Below are positions 11,022-23,495 of a DNA stretch of 64,000 nucleotides, piece by piece. Below the pieces are notes generated by a model, which saw only the letters and a program-made list of their open reading frames with translations, was not told where the DNA came from and did no database searches. Source of the DNA: Amaurobius ferox (Eukaryota > Arthropoda > Arachnida > Araneae > Amaurobiidae); the NCBI GenBank assembly GCA_951213105.1, contig OX578137.1, forward strand, positions 55,241,236 to 55,305,235. The letters run 5' to 3'. The translations under genes and the position numbers were made by a program. The first letter of the stretch is position 1. Every line of letters begins with the position of its first letter.

Positions 11022-12192
11022 TTTTAAATGTATCCATTGAAAACTTGAATAAAACGGAATTTTATAAAAAAAAACTGCATTTCTCAATTAATTGCCACAA
11101 TACTGTATATCATAAAAATATAGAAACACTAATAACAATTTTGGCAAATAATAATATGTTTAGATAATATTTGGCCTTTGAACTGATAATTGAAGGATAT
11201 AATGTGATCTTATCTTTCACTTCACTGTAATAATATATAATTCACTTATATTTGTATGCGACACAACATTTTTCCCATAGAAATTAATTTGAAAACCATT
11301 TTTCTCGAGGAACGTAAATATGTAGGAAGATTACACTTCATGTAATCCTTCAAGACAACAGAACCAGATATCGGTTCATACCACTTTTAAGACCGAACTT
11401 GCTCTCATTTAGAGCTGCGCGACACACTGAAGATCTGAAACCAACATCACTACAGATGATCACAATCACGCAGTGGTTGGATTCAAGTCAAGAATCTCAC
11501 TCAACGATCTTGGAGGAAATAATCCAAACACCAGGACTGAATTCTGTCGTCATTACTGTAGTACAACCAAATAATTCTTGAGACTTAGCAAACTTGGATG
11601 GGGAAATCTATGGAACAGCTAGTCATACCGGATATCATCGCTATCGTTCAGAATTTTCCGAATTTAGATCTGAAACAAATAAAGGAGAGAATTAATAAAT
11701 TTTGAAATAAAATCAATTGGCTTAGCCCACACGGATTATAAGATTTCTTCGGAATCAAAGTTATAATCCGAAACACAAAAATGACCGTTGGGTCGTAAAT
11801 TCTTCTGTATTCAGTCTTTCGGAGCGAGAAATAAAAGCTCCGTCTCCAACGAAAACCCAGGGCCAAGAGAGCCCCTCTACTGTGAAAAGTGGAATCCAGG
11901 TCGCCTCGACCTTCAACTTCATGCACGACATTAAATGAAGCATCCAACGGATTTGTGCGGCAACCTCGCGTCACTGTCTTCAGAATCGAAACCACTGCCC
12001 TGCGCAATAATTAAAGAAATAAGAAATTACTTCAGAACATCTGCAACGCGAGACCCACGCTTTCAGTATGAAAAGTGCAAACTCGTACAGAATTAAAACC
12101 TTGGAATGAAAATGGCTTCCGAAAGAGCATGTTTTTGGAACGAAATGAAAAATGTCGTGTTTCGCGCTCATAATGTCATAAAGCACTATGAC

Positions 12193-12354
12193 AATATCTT
12201 GAGAACCACTGACCGTAGAAACTCCAAACATGGACTAAATTTTAAGTAGGACTATTTCCAGGACACCCACAAAATTTCATCAAATTCGGTTTAGCCGTTC
12301 TCCCGTGATGACGGGACAAACAGACAGACAGATTTTCAATTTTATTTATATAGT
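12193..12354 (-). mobile_element. Helitron 5' stub inside unit 1
   Basis: This is the first 160 bases of the interrupted Helitron: CTATATAAATAAAATTG, CTGTCTGTCTGTTTGTCCC, the gaacggctaaaccgaattt module and a CTGGAAATAGTCC-like stretch, read on the minus strand. It is carried along in every tandem unit: 16351-16512, 20509-20670, 24667-24828 and 28824-28985. Confidence 0.8.
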
Positions 12355-12659
12355 TTTGGAGATTTTAATCTTCCAGGTGTAAATTTCAACCACTCCCATA
12401 CTGGTACCTTATCTGGCCACACTCAAGTTGAGTATTCCATTTCTAATTTTATGCAGTTCCTAAATCTTGCTCAGTTAAACACTATTTGTAATAAATATGG
12501 TAATATTCTTGATCTTATCCTGATCAACTATAAATAGATCATTATTGAGCACTCTACCCTCTGTTTTGTGAAAGAGGATCCCTATCGTCCTGCTCTAGAG
12601 GGATCTATCCTGATTAAAAGGGTGAGTAGAAATCATCGCATTAATAAAAATATTAAATA
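12355..12659 (+). pseudogene. LINE endonuclease, C-terminal part (unit 1), continuing 7012-7941
   Basis: TTT GGA GAT TTT AAT at 12355 encodes FGDFNLPGVNF, the conserved GDFN motif of the apurinic-type endonuclease. It joins the HIFI codons at 7941 in frame once the Helitrons are removed. Then follow CNKYGNILDLILIN, a TAG stop at 12535-12537, and FVKEDPYRPALEGSI, the pattern that precedes the linker to reverse transcriptase in this clade. It is cut at 12659 by a second Helitron insertion (A then CTAG), so reverse transcriptase was lost or lies elsewhere. Confidence 0.85.
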
Positions 12660-13040
12660 CTAGCAGCATACCCGTTCTTCGTACGGAGTATATAATATAA
12701 AGAAACTTATAATTCACAATCATGTGCAAATTCTGTTAAAATATTAAATTTATTGCTCCTAAAGAGAAGTTTAAGAATATCTGTTCTCACTATGCAAAAT
12801 TATCTTCACGGGCAGATCTGAAGAATAAAACACCCTGGCCCCTTCTGTAAACAAATTTACAAAAAAAAAAAAAGGAATTGAATCAATGTATGCAACCTCG
12901 TACTACTCATATTGTCGCAGATTAGAAAATATGACAGTGTGTTAGTAGAAAATTACCCGCATTACAATATAAGTCTCAAAAATATTTGCCAAAATAAAAG
13001 AGATGACGTAATAAATTGAAAATATATGTAATCCCCGTAC
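12660..13040 (-). mobile_element. 3' part of a second Helitron inserted in the LINE
   Basis: The minus-strand end ATGCTGCTAG (CTAG at 12660-12663) with the CCGT/ACGG stem-loop is followed by about 380 bases in typical Helitron order: an oligo-A stretch, GAATCAATGTATGCAACC, GTGTGTTAGTAGAA and GCCAAAATAAAAGAGATGAC. Homology stops near 13040 (after CCCCGTA), where the GC-rich block begins, so its 5' end is missing. Tandem copies begin at 16818, 20976, 25134 and 29291. Confidence 0.75.
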
Positions 13041-13640
13041 GCAGAATCCCGGGGCTCCACCTTCATTGGATGCTGCTCATTCAGACGGCTTACATGATCT
13101 CCTACGTGTCCCATACTCGATGACGCTCGCAGAATCTCGGGGTTCCACCCTCCATTGGATGCCACTCATTCTACGACTCACACGATCGCCTACGTGTCTC
13201 ATATTTGCTGACGCTCATGAATCTTGAAGCTCCGCCTTTCATTGGCTACCGTTCATTAACCCCTTGTCTCGATTCACGAGTCGAGAGGCTTCGCAGCCAA
13301 ATTGCTGACACTTACTGACGTTCGTAAAATCCCGGGGCTCCGGCCTCCATTTTGTGTGTCGCTCATTCGGACGGCTCACACGATCGCCTACGTGTCCCAT
13401 ACTCGCTTACGCTCATGGATTCCGAGGCTCTGCCCTCCATTGGCTACCGTTCAGTAACCCCGAATCTCGATTCACGAGTCGGGCAGCTTCGACTCTAAAT
13501 CGCTGACGCTCACTGACACTCGCAGAATCCCAGGAGTCCACCCTTCATTGACTGCCACTCATTAATCGCAACTCGCCGCAGGTGTGATGTTCACGTACGG
13601 GGCTTCCTCTTATTGTTAATTGAAGCTCATCAACTCCCTT
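13040..13640. repeat. GC-rich block of degenerate repeats (unit 1)
   Basis: Same family as 6480-7011. CTACGTGTCCCATACTCG recurs at about 13170 (as CTACGTGTCTCAT) and 13388, CGCAGAATCCC and GGCTACCGTTCA recur between them, and ATTCACGAGTCG occurs twice, giving internal periods of roughly 90-240 bases. An open minus-strand frame at 12962-13165 is a by-product. Copies in the other units lie at 17198-17798, 21356-21956, 25514-26114 and 29671-30271. Confidence 0.7.
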
Positions 13641-13976
13641 AACTTCGCGAACAATGTCTCTAAGCTCAGCCCCCAAATCGATACGCTCGCCAACTCAGAA
13701 TGCATGGCTTCGTGAGTTGAAAAGCCTCGTCTTCTACTTCCTTGCGCTTGTTGAGTCTGCATCACGAATCCTTTCATGTCGCATTCTATTAAGAACGATA
13801 GCTAACTATATTAGGAAGAAACGGCAAAATTTCATAATTGTAGGTTTTGTTTCCTGTTATTAATATAGTTTCATAATACGTGTTACGCTTTCAGTATACA
13901 GATATTTACAACAATAAAACATTTAATTGCTGTACAAAACAATGGCATACTGATATTCATGACAACAATGATTCAA
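13641..13976. other. End of unit 1: no recognised gene
   Basis: A 69-codon plus frame (13654-13863) is repeated with the unit but resembles no family. The stretch ends in the junction bases CAA before unit 2. Confidence 0.5.
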
Positions 13977-14130
13977 CACACCAAATTAGCTCAGAGTTCA
14001 AATTGCAGTTATTATCAAAGTAGCAGGTGTTCGTATGCACCTGGTAAGTAGCAGGTGTTCAAATTCCTCTGCCAGGTGGCAGGTGTTCCGCAGTGGTAGT
14101 TTCTCAGTTGTTGCGGGGCTCATTAGTGTC

Positions 14131-15179
14131 ATGGATATCAGCGCGGAAACACGTGCTAAAGTGATTGCGCTTAGAGAACACACTTCTAAGACGTTCGAGG
14201 AAATAGGTAAAATATGTGGAGTGAGTACAGCAAGTGTCGAGAGGATCTGGAAGCGGTTTCAGGAAACAGGAAATGCTGGAACCAACCGCTCTGGAAGATG
14301 CGGCAGAAAAAGATCAACTTCGACTCGTGGCGACAAAACTTTATATCGAATGAGTGCTGAAAATCCTCGATTAACCAGTTTTGACCTGTCTAAGTCCATG
14401 GTGGCAACTGGTGTTGATATTGCACCTTCAACAGTGCGATACAGGCTGTTAGAACGCGGACGAAGAGCACGTCGAGCGTACAAGAAGCAGCTTCTGACGC
14501 TTCGCATGAAGAAAAAAAGGTTGGAATGGGCACGAAAATACAAAACATGGACTGAGAAGGACTGGGAGAAAGTTCTCTTTTCTGACAAACACATTTTGTG
14601 GTTCAGGGATTTAGATCTATGTTCGTAAGAAGAAGCCAAGGAGAACCTCTCAATCAGCACCACATCAATCAAGCACCCAAGCATCCGCCCAAAAAGATGT
14701 TTTGGGGTTGTTTCAGCGTTTTGGGGACAGAATCTCTTGTTCCCGTAGAGGGAATGATGAACAGTGCCAGTTACGAAGTCATATTGACCCGAAGAGTGCT
14801 TCCAACCATGGCTAAACTGTGGCCGAACGGAGATTGCGTTTTCCAACAAGACAGCCCGTCATGTCACACTTCGAAGCGAATCAAAAATTTCTGCTCAAAA
14901 AAAATATTACCGTACTGGATTGGCCCGGGAATTCACCAGACTTGAATCCCATAGAAAATTTGTGGGCTATTGTCAAAAAACGGCTTCACAAATTTGACTG
15001 CAATGATTTTATTTGTATGATAAAATTTGAATGTAATTTGATGGACAAGCTAATTTCGGCCGTTATTGACATATGGTTGAGACGTTGAAATTAAAACTAC
15101 ATGTGCTAGTCTAGTACATTCCATGCCGAAACGTGTCTGTGATGTTTTAAAGTCTCGGGGAGGTCATATCACTTATTAG
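14131..15179 (+). pseudogene. Tc1-like transposase pseudogene (unit 2)
   Basis: Same three frameshifts as unit 1. It differs from unit 1 by Arg for His, Gly for Asp and Arg for Lys in the readable frames. With no left terminal repeat, this copy cannot be mobilised as a unit. Confidence 0.92.
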
Positions 15180-16512
15180 TTTTAAATGTATCCATTGAAA
15201 ACTTGAATAAAACGGAATTTTATAAAAAAAAACTGCATTTCTCAATTAATTGCCACAATACTGTATATCATAAAAATATAGAAACACTAATAACAATTTT
15301 GGCAAATAATAATATGTTTAGATAATATTTGGCCTTTGAACTGATAATTGAAGGATATAATGTGATCTTATCTTTCACTTCACTGTAATAATATATAATT
15401 CACTTATATTTGTATGCGACACAACATTTTTCCCATAGAAATTAATTTGAAAACCATTTTTCTCGAGGAACGTAAATATGTAGGAAGATTACACTTCATG
15501 TAATCCTTCAAGACAACAGAACCAGATATCGGTTCATACCACTTTTAAGACCGAACTTGCTCTCATTTAGAGCTGCGCGACACACTGAAGATCTGAAACC
15601 AACATCACTACAGATGATCACAATCACGCAGTGGTTGGATTCAAGTCAAGAATCTCACTCAACGATCTTGGAGGAAATAATCCAAACACCAGGACTGAAT
15701 TCTGTCGTCATTACTGTAGTACAACCAAATAATTCTTGAGACTTAGCAAACTTGGATGGGGAAATCTATGGAACAGCTAGTCATACCGGATATCATCGCT
15801 ATCGTTCAGAATTTTCCGAATTTAGATCTGAAACAAATAAAGGAGAGAATTAATAAATTTTGAAATAAAATCAATTGGCTTAGCCCACACGGATTATAAG
15901 ATTTCTTCGGAATCAAAGTTATAATCCGAAACACAAAAATGACCGTTGGGTCGTAAATTCTTCTGTATTCAGTCTTTCGGAGCGAGAAATAAAAGCTCCG
16001 TCTCCAACGAAAACCCAGGGCCAAGAGAGCCCCTCTACTGTGAAAAGTGGAATCCAGGTCGCCTCGACCTTCAACTTCATGCACGACATTAAATGAAGCA
16101 TCCAACGGATTTGTGCGGCAACCTCGCGTCACTGTCTTCAGAATCGAAACCACTGCCCTGCGCAATAATTAAAGAAATAAGAAATTACTTCAGAACATCT
16201 GCAACGCGAGACCCACGCTTTCAGTATGAAAAGTGCAAACTCGTACAGAATTAAAACCTTGGAATGAAAATGGCTTCCGAAAGAGCATGTTTTTGGAACG
16301 AAATGAAAAATGTCGTGTTTCGCGCTCATAATGTCATAAAGCACTATGACAATATCTTGAGAACCACTGACCGTAGAAACTCCAAACATGGACTAAATTT
16401 TAAGTAGGACTATTTCCAGGACACCCACAAAATTTCATCAAATTCGGTTTAGCCGTTCTCCCGTGATGACGGGACAAACAGACAGACAGATTTTCAATTT
16501 TATTTATATAGT

Positions 16513-16817
16513 TTTGGAGATTTTAATCTTCCAGGTGTAAATTTCAACCACTCCCATACTGGTACCTTATCTGGCCACACTCAAGTTGAGTATTCCATTT
16601 CTAATTTTATGCAGTTCCTAAATCTTGCTCAGTTAAACACTATTTGTAATAAATATGGTAATATTCTTGATCTTATCCTGATCAACTATAAATAGATCAT
16701 TATTGAGCACTCTACCCTCTGTTTTGTGAAAGAGGATCCCTATCGTCCTGCTCTAGAGGGATCTATCCTGATTAAAAGGGTGAGTAGAAATCATCGCATT
16801 AATAAAAATATTAAATA
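16513..16817 (+). pseudogene. LINE endonuclease fragment (unit 2)
   Basis: GDFNLPGV to PYRPALEG with the same TAG stop. Here no N-terminal half lies upstream: it was amplified without its partner. Confidence 0.85.
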
Positions 16818-18288
16818 CTAGCAGCATACCCGTTCTTCGTACGGAGTATATAATATAAAGAAACTTATAATTCACAATCATGTGCAAATTCTGTTAAAAT
16901 ATTAAATTTATTGCTCCTAAAGAGAAGTTTAAGAATATCTGTTCTCACTATGCAAAATTATCTTCACGGGCAGATCTGAAGAATAAAACACCCTGGCCCC
17001 TTCTGTAAACAAATTTACAAAAAAAAAAAAAGGAATTGAATCAATGTATGCAACCTCGTACTACTCATATTGTCGCAGATTAGAAAATATGACAGTGTGT
17101 TAGTAGAAAATTACCCGCATTACAATATAAGTCTCAAAAATATTTGCCAAAATAAAAGAGATGACGTAATAAATTGAAAATATATGTAATCCCCGTACGC
17201 AGAATCCCGGGGCTCCACCTTCATTGGATGCTGCTCATTCAGACGGCTTACATGATCTCCTACGTGTCCCATACTCGATGACGCTCGCAGAATCTCGGGG
17301 TTCCACCCTCCATTGGATGCCACTCATTCTACGACTCACACGATCGCCTACGTGTCTCATATTTGCTGACGCTCATGAATCTTGAAGCTCCGCCTTTCAT
17401 TGGCTACCGTTCATTAACCCCTTGTCTCGATTCACGAGTCGAGAGGCTTCGCAGCCAAATTGCTGACACTTACTGACGTTCGTAAAATCCCGGGGCTCCG
17501 GCCTCCATTTTGTGTGTCGCTCATTCGGACGGCTCACACGATCGCCTACGTGTCCCATACTCGCTTACGCTCATGGATTCCGAGGCTCTGCCCTCCATTG
17601 GCTACCGTTCAGTAACCCCGAATCTCGATTCACGAGTCGGGCAGCTTCGACTCTAAATCGCTGACGCTCACTGACACTCGCAGAATCCCAGGAGTCCACC
17701 CTTCATTGACTGCCACTCATTAATCGCAACTCGCCGCAGGTGTGATGTTCACGTACGGGGCTTCCTCTTATTGTTAATTGAAGCTCATCAACTCCCTTAA
17801 CTTCGCGAACAATGTCTCTAAGCTCAGCCCCCAAATCGATACGCTCGCCAACTCAGAATGCATGGCTTCGTGAGTTGAAAAGCCTCGTCTTCTACTTCCT
17901 TGCGCTTGTTGAGTCTGCATCACGAATCCTTTCATGTCGCATTCTATTAAGAACGATAGCTAACTATATTAGGAAGAAACGGCAAAATTTCATAATTGTA
18001 GGTTTTGTTTCCTGTTATTAATATAGTTTCATAATACGTGTTACGCTTTCAGTATACAGATATTTACAACAATAAAACATTTAATTGCTGTACAAAACAA
18101 TGGCATACTGATATTCATGACAACAATGATTCAACACACCAAATTAGCTCAGAGTTCAAATTGCAGTTATTATCAAAGTAGCAGGTGTTCGTATGCACCT
18201 GGTAAGTAGCAGGTGTTCAAATTCCTCTGCCAGGTGGCAGGTGTTCCGCAGTGGTAGTTTCTCAGTTGTTGCGGGGCTCATTAGTGTC

Positions 18289-19337
18289 ATGGATATCAGC
18301 GCGGAAACACGTGCTAAAGTGATTGCGCTTAGAGAACACACTTCTAAGACGTTCGAGGAAATAGGTAAAATATGTGGAGTGAGTACAGCAAGTGTCGAGA
18401 GGATCTGGAAGCGGTTTCAGGAAACAGGAAATGCTGGAACCAACCGCTCTGGAAGATGCGGCAGAAAAAGATCAACTTCGACTCGTGGCGACAAAACTTT
18501 ATATCGAATGAGTGCTGAAAATCCTCGATTAACCAGTTTTGACCTGTCTAAGTCCATGGTGGCAACTGGTGTTGATATTGCACCTTCAACAGTGCGATAC
18601 AGGCTGTTAGAACGCGGACGAAGAGCACGTCGAGCGTACAAGAAGCAGCTTCTGACGCTTCGCATGAAGAAAAAAAGGTTGGAATGGGCACGAAAATACA
18701 AAACATGGACTGAGAAGGACTGGGAGAAAGTTCTCTTTTCTGACAAACACATTTTGTGGTTCAGGGATTTAGATCTATGTTCGTAAGAAGAAGCCAAGGA
18801 GAACCTCTCAATCAGCACCACATCAATCAAGCACCCAAGCATCCGCCCAAAAAGATGTTTTGGGGTTGTTTCAGCGTTTTGGGGACAGAATCTCTTGTTC
18901 CCGTAGAGGGAATGATGAACAGTGCCAGTTACGAAGTCATATTGACCCGAAGAGTGCTTCCAACCATGGCTAAACTGTGGCCGAACGGAGATTGCGTTTT
19001 CCAACAAGACAGCCCGTCATGTCACACTTCGAAGCGAATCAAAAATTTCTGCTCAAAAAAAATATTACCGTACTGGATTGGCCCGGGAATTCACCAGACT
19101 TGAATCCCATAGAAAATTTGTGGGCTATTGTCAAAAAACGGCTTCACAAATTTGACTGCAATGATTTTATTTGTATGATAAAATTTGAATGTAATTTGAT
19201 GGACAAGCTAATTTCGGCCGTTATTGACATATGGTTGAGACGTTGAAATTAAAACTACATGTGCTAGTCTAGTACATTCCATGCCGAAACGTGTCTGTGA
19301 TGTTTTAAAGTCTCGGGGAGGTCATATCACTTATTAG
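18289..19337 (+). pseudogene. Tc1-like transposase pseudogene (unit 3)
   Basis: Reads as the unit 2 copy in every block, with the same three frameshifts. Confidence 0.92.
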
Positions 19338-20670
19338 TTTTAAATGTATCCATTGAAAACTTGAATAAAACGGAATTTTATAAAAAAAAACTGCATTTCT
19401 CAATTAATTGCCACAATACTGTATATCATAAAAATATAGAAACACTAATAACAATTTTGGCAAATAATAATATGTTTAGATAATATTTGGCCTTTGAACT
19501 GATAATTGAAGGATATAATGTGATCTTATCTTTCACTTCACTGTAATAATATATAATTCACTTATATTTGTATGCGACACAACATTTTTCCCATAGAAAT
19601 TAATTTGAAAACCATTTTTCTCGAGGAACGTAAATATGTAGGAAGATTACACTTCATGTAATCCTTCAAGACAACAGAACCAGATATCGGTTCATACCAC
19701 TTTTAAGACCGAACTTGCTCTCATTTAGAGCTGCGCGACACACTGAAGATCTGAAACCAACATCACTACAGATGATCACAATCACGCAGTGGTTGGATTC
19801 AAGTCAAGAATCTCACTCAACGATCTTGGAGGAAATAATCCAAACACCAGGACTGAATTCTGTCGTCATTACTGTAGTACAACCAAATAATTCTTGAGAC
19901 TTAGCAAACTTGGATGGGGAAATCTATGGAACAGCTAGTCATACCGGATATCATCGCTATCGTTCAGAATTTTCCGAATTTAGATCTGAAACAAATAAAG
20001 GAGAGAATTAATAAATTTTGAAATAAAATCAATTGGCTTAGCCCACACGGATTATAAGATTTCTTCGGAATCAAAGTTATAATCCGAAACACAAAAATGA
20101 CCGTTGGGTCGTAAATTCTTCTGTATTCAGTCTTTCGGAGCGAGAAATAAAAGCTCCGTCTCCAACGAAAACCCAGGGCCAAGAGAGCCCCTCTACTGTG
20201 AAAAGTGGAATCCAGGTCGCCTCGACCTTCAACTTCATGCACGACATTAAATGAAGCATCCAACGGATTTGTGCGGCAACCTCGCGTCACTGTCTTCAGA
20301 ATCGAAACCACTGCCCTGCGCAATAATTAAAGAAATAAGAAATTACTTCAGAACATCTGCAACGCGAGACCCACGCTTTCAGTATGAAAAGTGCAAACTC
20401 GTACAGAATTAAAACCTTGGAATGAAAATGGCTTCCGAAAGAGCATGTTTTTGGAACGAAATGAAAAATGTCGTGTTTCGCGCTCATAATGTCATAAAGC
20501 ACTATGACAATATCTTGAGAACCACTGACCGTAGAAACTCCAAACATGGACTAAATTTTAAGTAGGACTATTTCCAGGACACCCACAAAATTTCATCAAA
20601 TTCGGTTTAGCCGTTCTCCCGTGATGACGGGACAAACAGACAGACAGATTTTCAATTTTATTTATATAGT

Positions 20671-20975
20671 TTTGGAGATTTTAATCTTCCAGGTGTAAAT
20701 TTCAACCACTCCCATACTGGTACCTTATCTGGCCACACTCAAGTTGAGTATTCCATTTCTAATTTTATGCAGTTCCTAAATCTTGCTCAGTTAAACACTA
20801 TTTGTAATAAATATGGTAATATTCTTGATCTTATCCTGATCAACTATAAATAGATCATTATTGAGCACTCTACCCTCTGTTTTGTGAAAGAGGATCCCTA
20901 TCGTCCTGCTCTAGAGGGATCTATCCTGATTAAAAGGGTGAGTAGAAATCATCGCATTAATAAAAATATTAAATA
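20671..20975 (+). pseudogene. LINE endonuclease fragment (unit 3)
   Basis: Same 305-bp fragment and stop as in unit 2, bounded by Helitron ends on both sides. Confidence 0.85.
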
Positions 20976-22446
20976 CTAGCAGCATACCCGTTCTTCGTAC
21001 GGAGTATATAATATAAAGAAACTTATAATTCACAATCATGTGCAAATTCTGTTAAAATATTAAATTTATTGCTCCTAAAGAGAAGTTTAAGAATATCTGT
21101 TCTCACTATGCAAAATTATCTTCACGGGCAGATCTGAAGAATAAAACACCCTGGCCCCTTCTGTAAACAAATTTACAAAAAAAAAAAAAGGAATTGAATC
21201 AATGTATGCAACCTCGTACTACTCATATTGTCGCAGATTAGAAAATATGACAGTGTGTTAGTAGAAAATTACCCGCATTACAATATAAGTCTCAAAAATA
21301 TTTGCCAAAATAAAAGAGATGACGTAATAAATTGAAAATATATGTAATCCCCGTACGCAGAATCCCGGGGCTCCACCTTCATTGGATGCTGCTCATTCAG
21401 ACGGCTTACATGATCTCCTACGTGTCCCATACTCGATGACGCTCGCAGAATCTCGGGGTTCCACCCTCCATTGGATGCCACTCATTCTACGACTCACACG
21501 ATCGCCTACGTGTCTCATATTTGCTGACGCTCATGAATCTTGAAGCTCCGCCTTTCATTGGCTACCGTTCATTAACCCCTTGTCTCGATTCACGAGTCGA
21601 GAGGCTTCGCAGCCAAATTGCTGACACTTACTGACGTTCGTAAAATCCCGGGGCTCCGGCCTCCATTTTGTGTGTCGCTCATTCGGACGGCTCACACGAT
21701 CGCCTACGTGTCCCATACTCGCTTACGCTCATGGATTCCGAGGCTCTGCCCTCCATTGGCTACCGTTCAGTAACCCCGAATCTCGATTCACGAGTCGGGC
21801 AGCTTCGACTCTAAATCGCTGACGCTCACTGACACTCGCAGAATCCCAGGAGTCCACCCTTCATTGACTGCCACTCATTAATCGCAACTCGCCGCAGGTG
21901 TGATGTTCACGTACGGGGCTTCCTCTTATTGTTAATTGAAGCTCATCAACTCCCTTAACTTCGCGAACAATGTCTCTAAGCTCAGCCCCCAAATCGATAC
22001 GCTCGCCAACTCAGAATGCATGGCTTCGTGAGTTGAAAAGCCTCGTCTTCTACTTCCTTGCGCTTGTTGAGTCTGCATCACGAATCCTTTCATGTCGCAT
22101 TCTATTAAGAACGATAGCTAACTATATTAGGAAGAAACGGCAAAATTTCATAATTGTAGGTTTTGTTTCCTGTTATTAATATAGTTTCATAATACGTGTT
22201 ACGCTTTCAGTATACAGATATTTACAACAATAAAACATTTAATTGCTGTACAAAACAATGGCATACTGATATTCATGACAACAATGATTCAACACACCAA
22301 ATTAGCTCAGAGTTCAAATTGCAGTTATTATCAAAGTAGCAGGTGTTCGTATGCACCTGGTAAGTAGCAGGTGTTCAAATTCCTCTGCCAGGTGGCAGGT
22401 GTTCCGCAGTGGTAGTTTCTCAGTTGTTGCGGGGCTCATTAGTGTC

Positions 22447-23495
22447 ATGGATATCAGCGCGGAAACACGTGCTAAAGTGATTGCGCTTAGAGAACACACT
22501 TCTAAGACGTTCGAGGAAATAGGTAAAATATGTGGAGTGAGTACAGCAAGTGTCGAGAGGATCTGGAAGCGGTTTCAGGAAACAGGAAATGCTGGAACCA
22601 ACCGCTCTGGAAGATGCGGCAGAAAAAGATCAACTTCGACTCGTGGCGACAAAACTTTATATCGAATGAGTGCTGAAAATCCTCGATTAACCAGTTTTGA
22701 CCTGTCTAAGTCCATGGTGGCAACTGGTGTTGATATTGCACCTTCAACAGTGCGATACAGGCTGTTAGAACGCGGACGAAGAGCACGTCGAGCGTACAAG
22801 AAGCAGCTTCTGACGCTTCGCATGAAGAAAAAAAGGTTGGAATGGGCACGAAAATACAAAACATGGACTGAGAAGGACTGGGAGAAAGTTCTCTTTTCTG
22901 ACAAACACATTTTGTGGTTCAGGGATTTAGATCTATGTTCGTAAGAAGAAGCCAAGGAGAACCTCTCAATCAGCACCACATCAATCAAGCACCCAAGCAT
23001 CCGCCCAAAAAGATGTTTTGGGGTTGTTTCAGCGTTTTGGGGACAGAATCTCTTGTTCCCGTAGAGGGAATGATGAACAGTGCCAGTTACGAAGTCATAT
23101 TGACCCGAAGAGTGCTTCCAACCATGGCTAAACTGTGGCCGAACGGAGATTGCGTTTTCCAACAAGACAGCCCGTCATGTCACACTTCGAAGCGAATCAA
23201 AAATTTCTGCTCAAAAAAAATATTACCGTACTGGATTGGCCCGGGAATTCACCAGACTTGAATCCCATAGAAAATTTGTGGGCTATTGTCAAAAAACGGC
23301 TTCACAAATTTGACTGCAATGATTTTATTTGTATGATAAAATTTGAATGTAATTTGATGGACAAGCTAATTTCGGCCGTTATTGACATATGGTTGAGACG
23401 TTGAAATTAAAACTACATGTGCTAGTCTAGTACATTCCATGCCGAAACGTGTCTGTGATGTTTTAAAGTCTCGGGGAGGTCATATCACTTATTAG
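22447..23495 (+). pseudogene. Tc1-like transposase pseudogene (unit 4)
   Basis: As in units 2 and 3; no private change seen. Confidence 0.92.

Larger units (their letters stand above)
9751..11105 (+). mobile_element. Full-length Tc1-like transposon, 1355 bp
   Basis: Perfect 28-bp terminal inverted repeats lie at 9751-9778 (starting CAGTATTGTGGCAATTAATT) and 11078-11105. Each is flanked by TA (9749-9750 and 11106-11107), the target duplication of the Tc1/mariner superfamily. One transposase gene lies inside on the plus strand and carries three frameshifts. Length and structure are typical of Tc1. This is the only copy in the window with both ends: the tandem unit starts at 9819, inside the element, so later copies lack the left repeat. 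It could still be mobilised by a related transposase acting in trans. Confidence 0.93.
9466..12192. mobile_element. Insertion with TGTCA...TGACA ends (solo LTR or Ginger-like), split by Tc1
   Basis: Other Helitron copies read ACTAATATCTCGAGAACC here; this one has AATAT, then TGTCACGGTG at 9466, and later CACTATGAC, then AATATCTTGAGAACC. The ends pair at 8 of 10 positions (TGTCACGGTG against TGTCATAGTG), with a 4- or 5-bp target duplication (ATAT or AATAT; the right end is 12192 or 12193 accordingly). Without Tc1 it is about 1.37 kb. TG...CA ends with a 4-5 bp duplication fit a solo LTR. TGTNR ends with a 4-bp duplication also fit Ginger elements. No second TGTCACGG occurs inside, so a complete LTR element is unlikely. 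Open frames at 11399-11581 (+) and 11648-12231 (-) match nothing I can name. Confidence 0.6.
8061..12354 (-). mobile_element. Helitron interrupted by a nested insertion
   Basis: The minus-strand 3' end is CCGTACGAAGAACGGGTATG followed by CTGCTAG (8061-8090), with a CCGT/ACGG stem-loop. The 5' end at 12354 reads ACTATATAAATAAAATTG, so the first T of TC has become A. LINE codons adjoin both ends of the pair: ATA at 7939-7941 and TTT at 12355, so the target was A|T within the LINE. Part 1 covers 8061-9465 and part 2 about 12193-12354; an inserted element separates them. No Rep or helicase motifs are visible. Internally it shares the sequence order of the plus-strand Helitrons at 51-60 kb. Confidence 0.8.
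9819..13976. repeat. Tandem unit 1
   Basis: The left-end unit, continuous with the complete left part of its Tc1 element. I see four differences from units 2-5, all near its left end: 9969 (C against T), 10130 (A against G), 10172 (A against G) and 10636 (A against G). The last three change transposase codons (His/Arg, Asp/Gly, Lys/Arg). Confidence 0.9.
13977..18134. repeat. Tandem unit 2
   Basis: It begins inside Tc1 with no left inverted repeat. The right inverted repeat is at 15236-15263. It appears identical to units 3 and 4. Confidence 0.93.
18135..22292. repeat. Tandem unit 3
   Basis: Central unit; no difference from units 2 and 4 seen by eye. Right Tc1 inverted repeat at 19394-19421. 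Confidence 0.93.

Noticed and set aside
11761..11943. Minus frame with WVFVGDGAF, reminiscent of the PIF/Harbinger VGDEAFPL motif
   Set aside because: None of the following family motifs (RxFNYRLSRAR-type) is readable and the frame is short. Chance or deep decay cannot be excluded.
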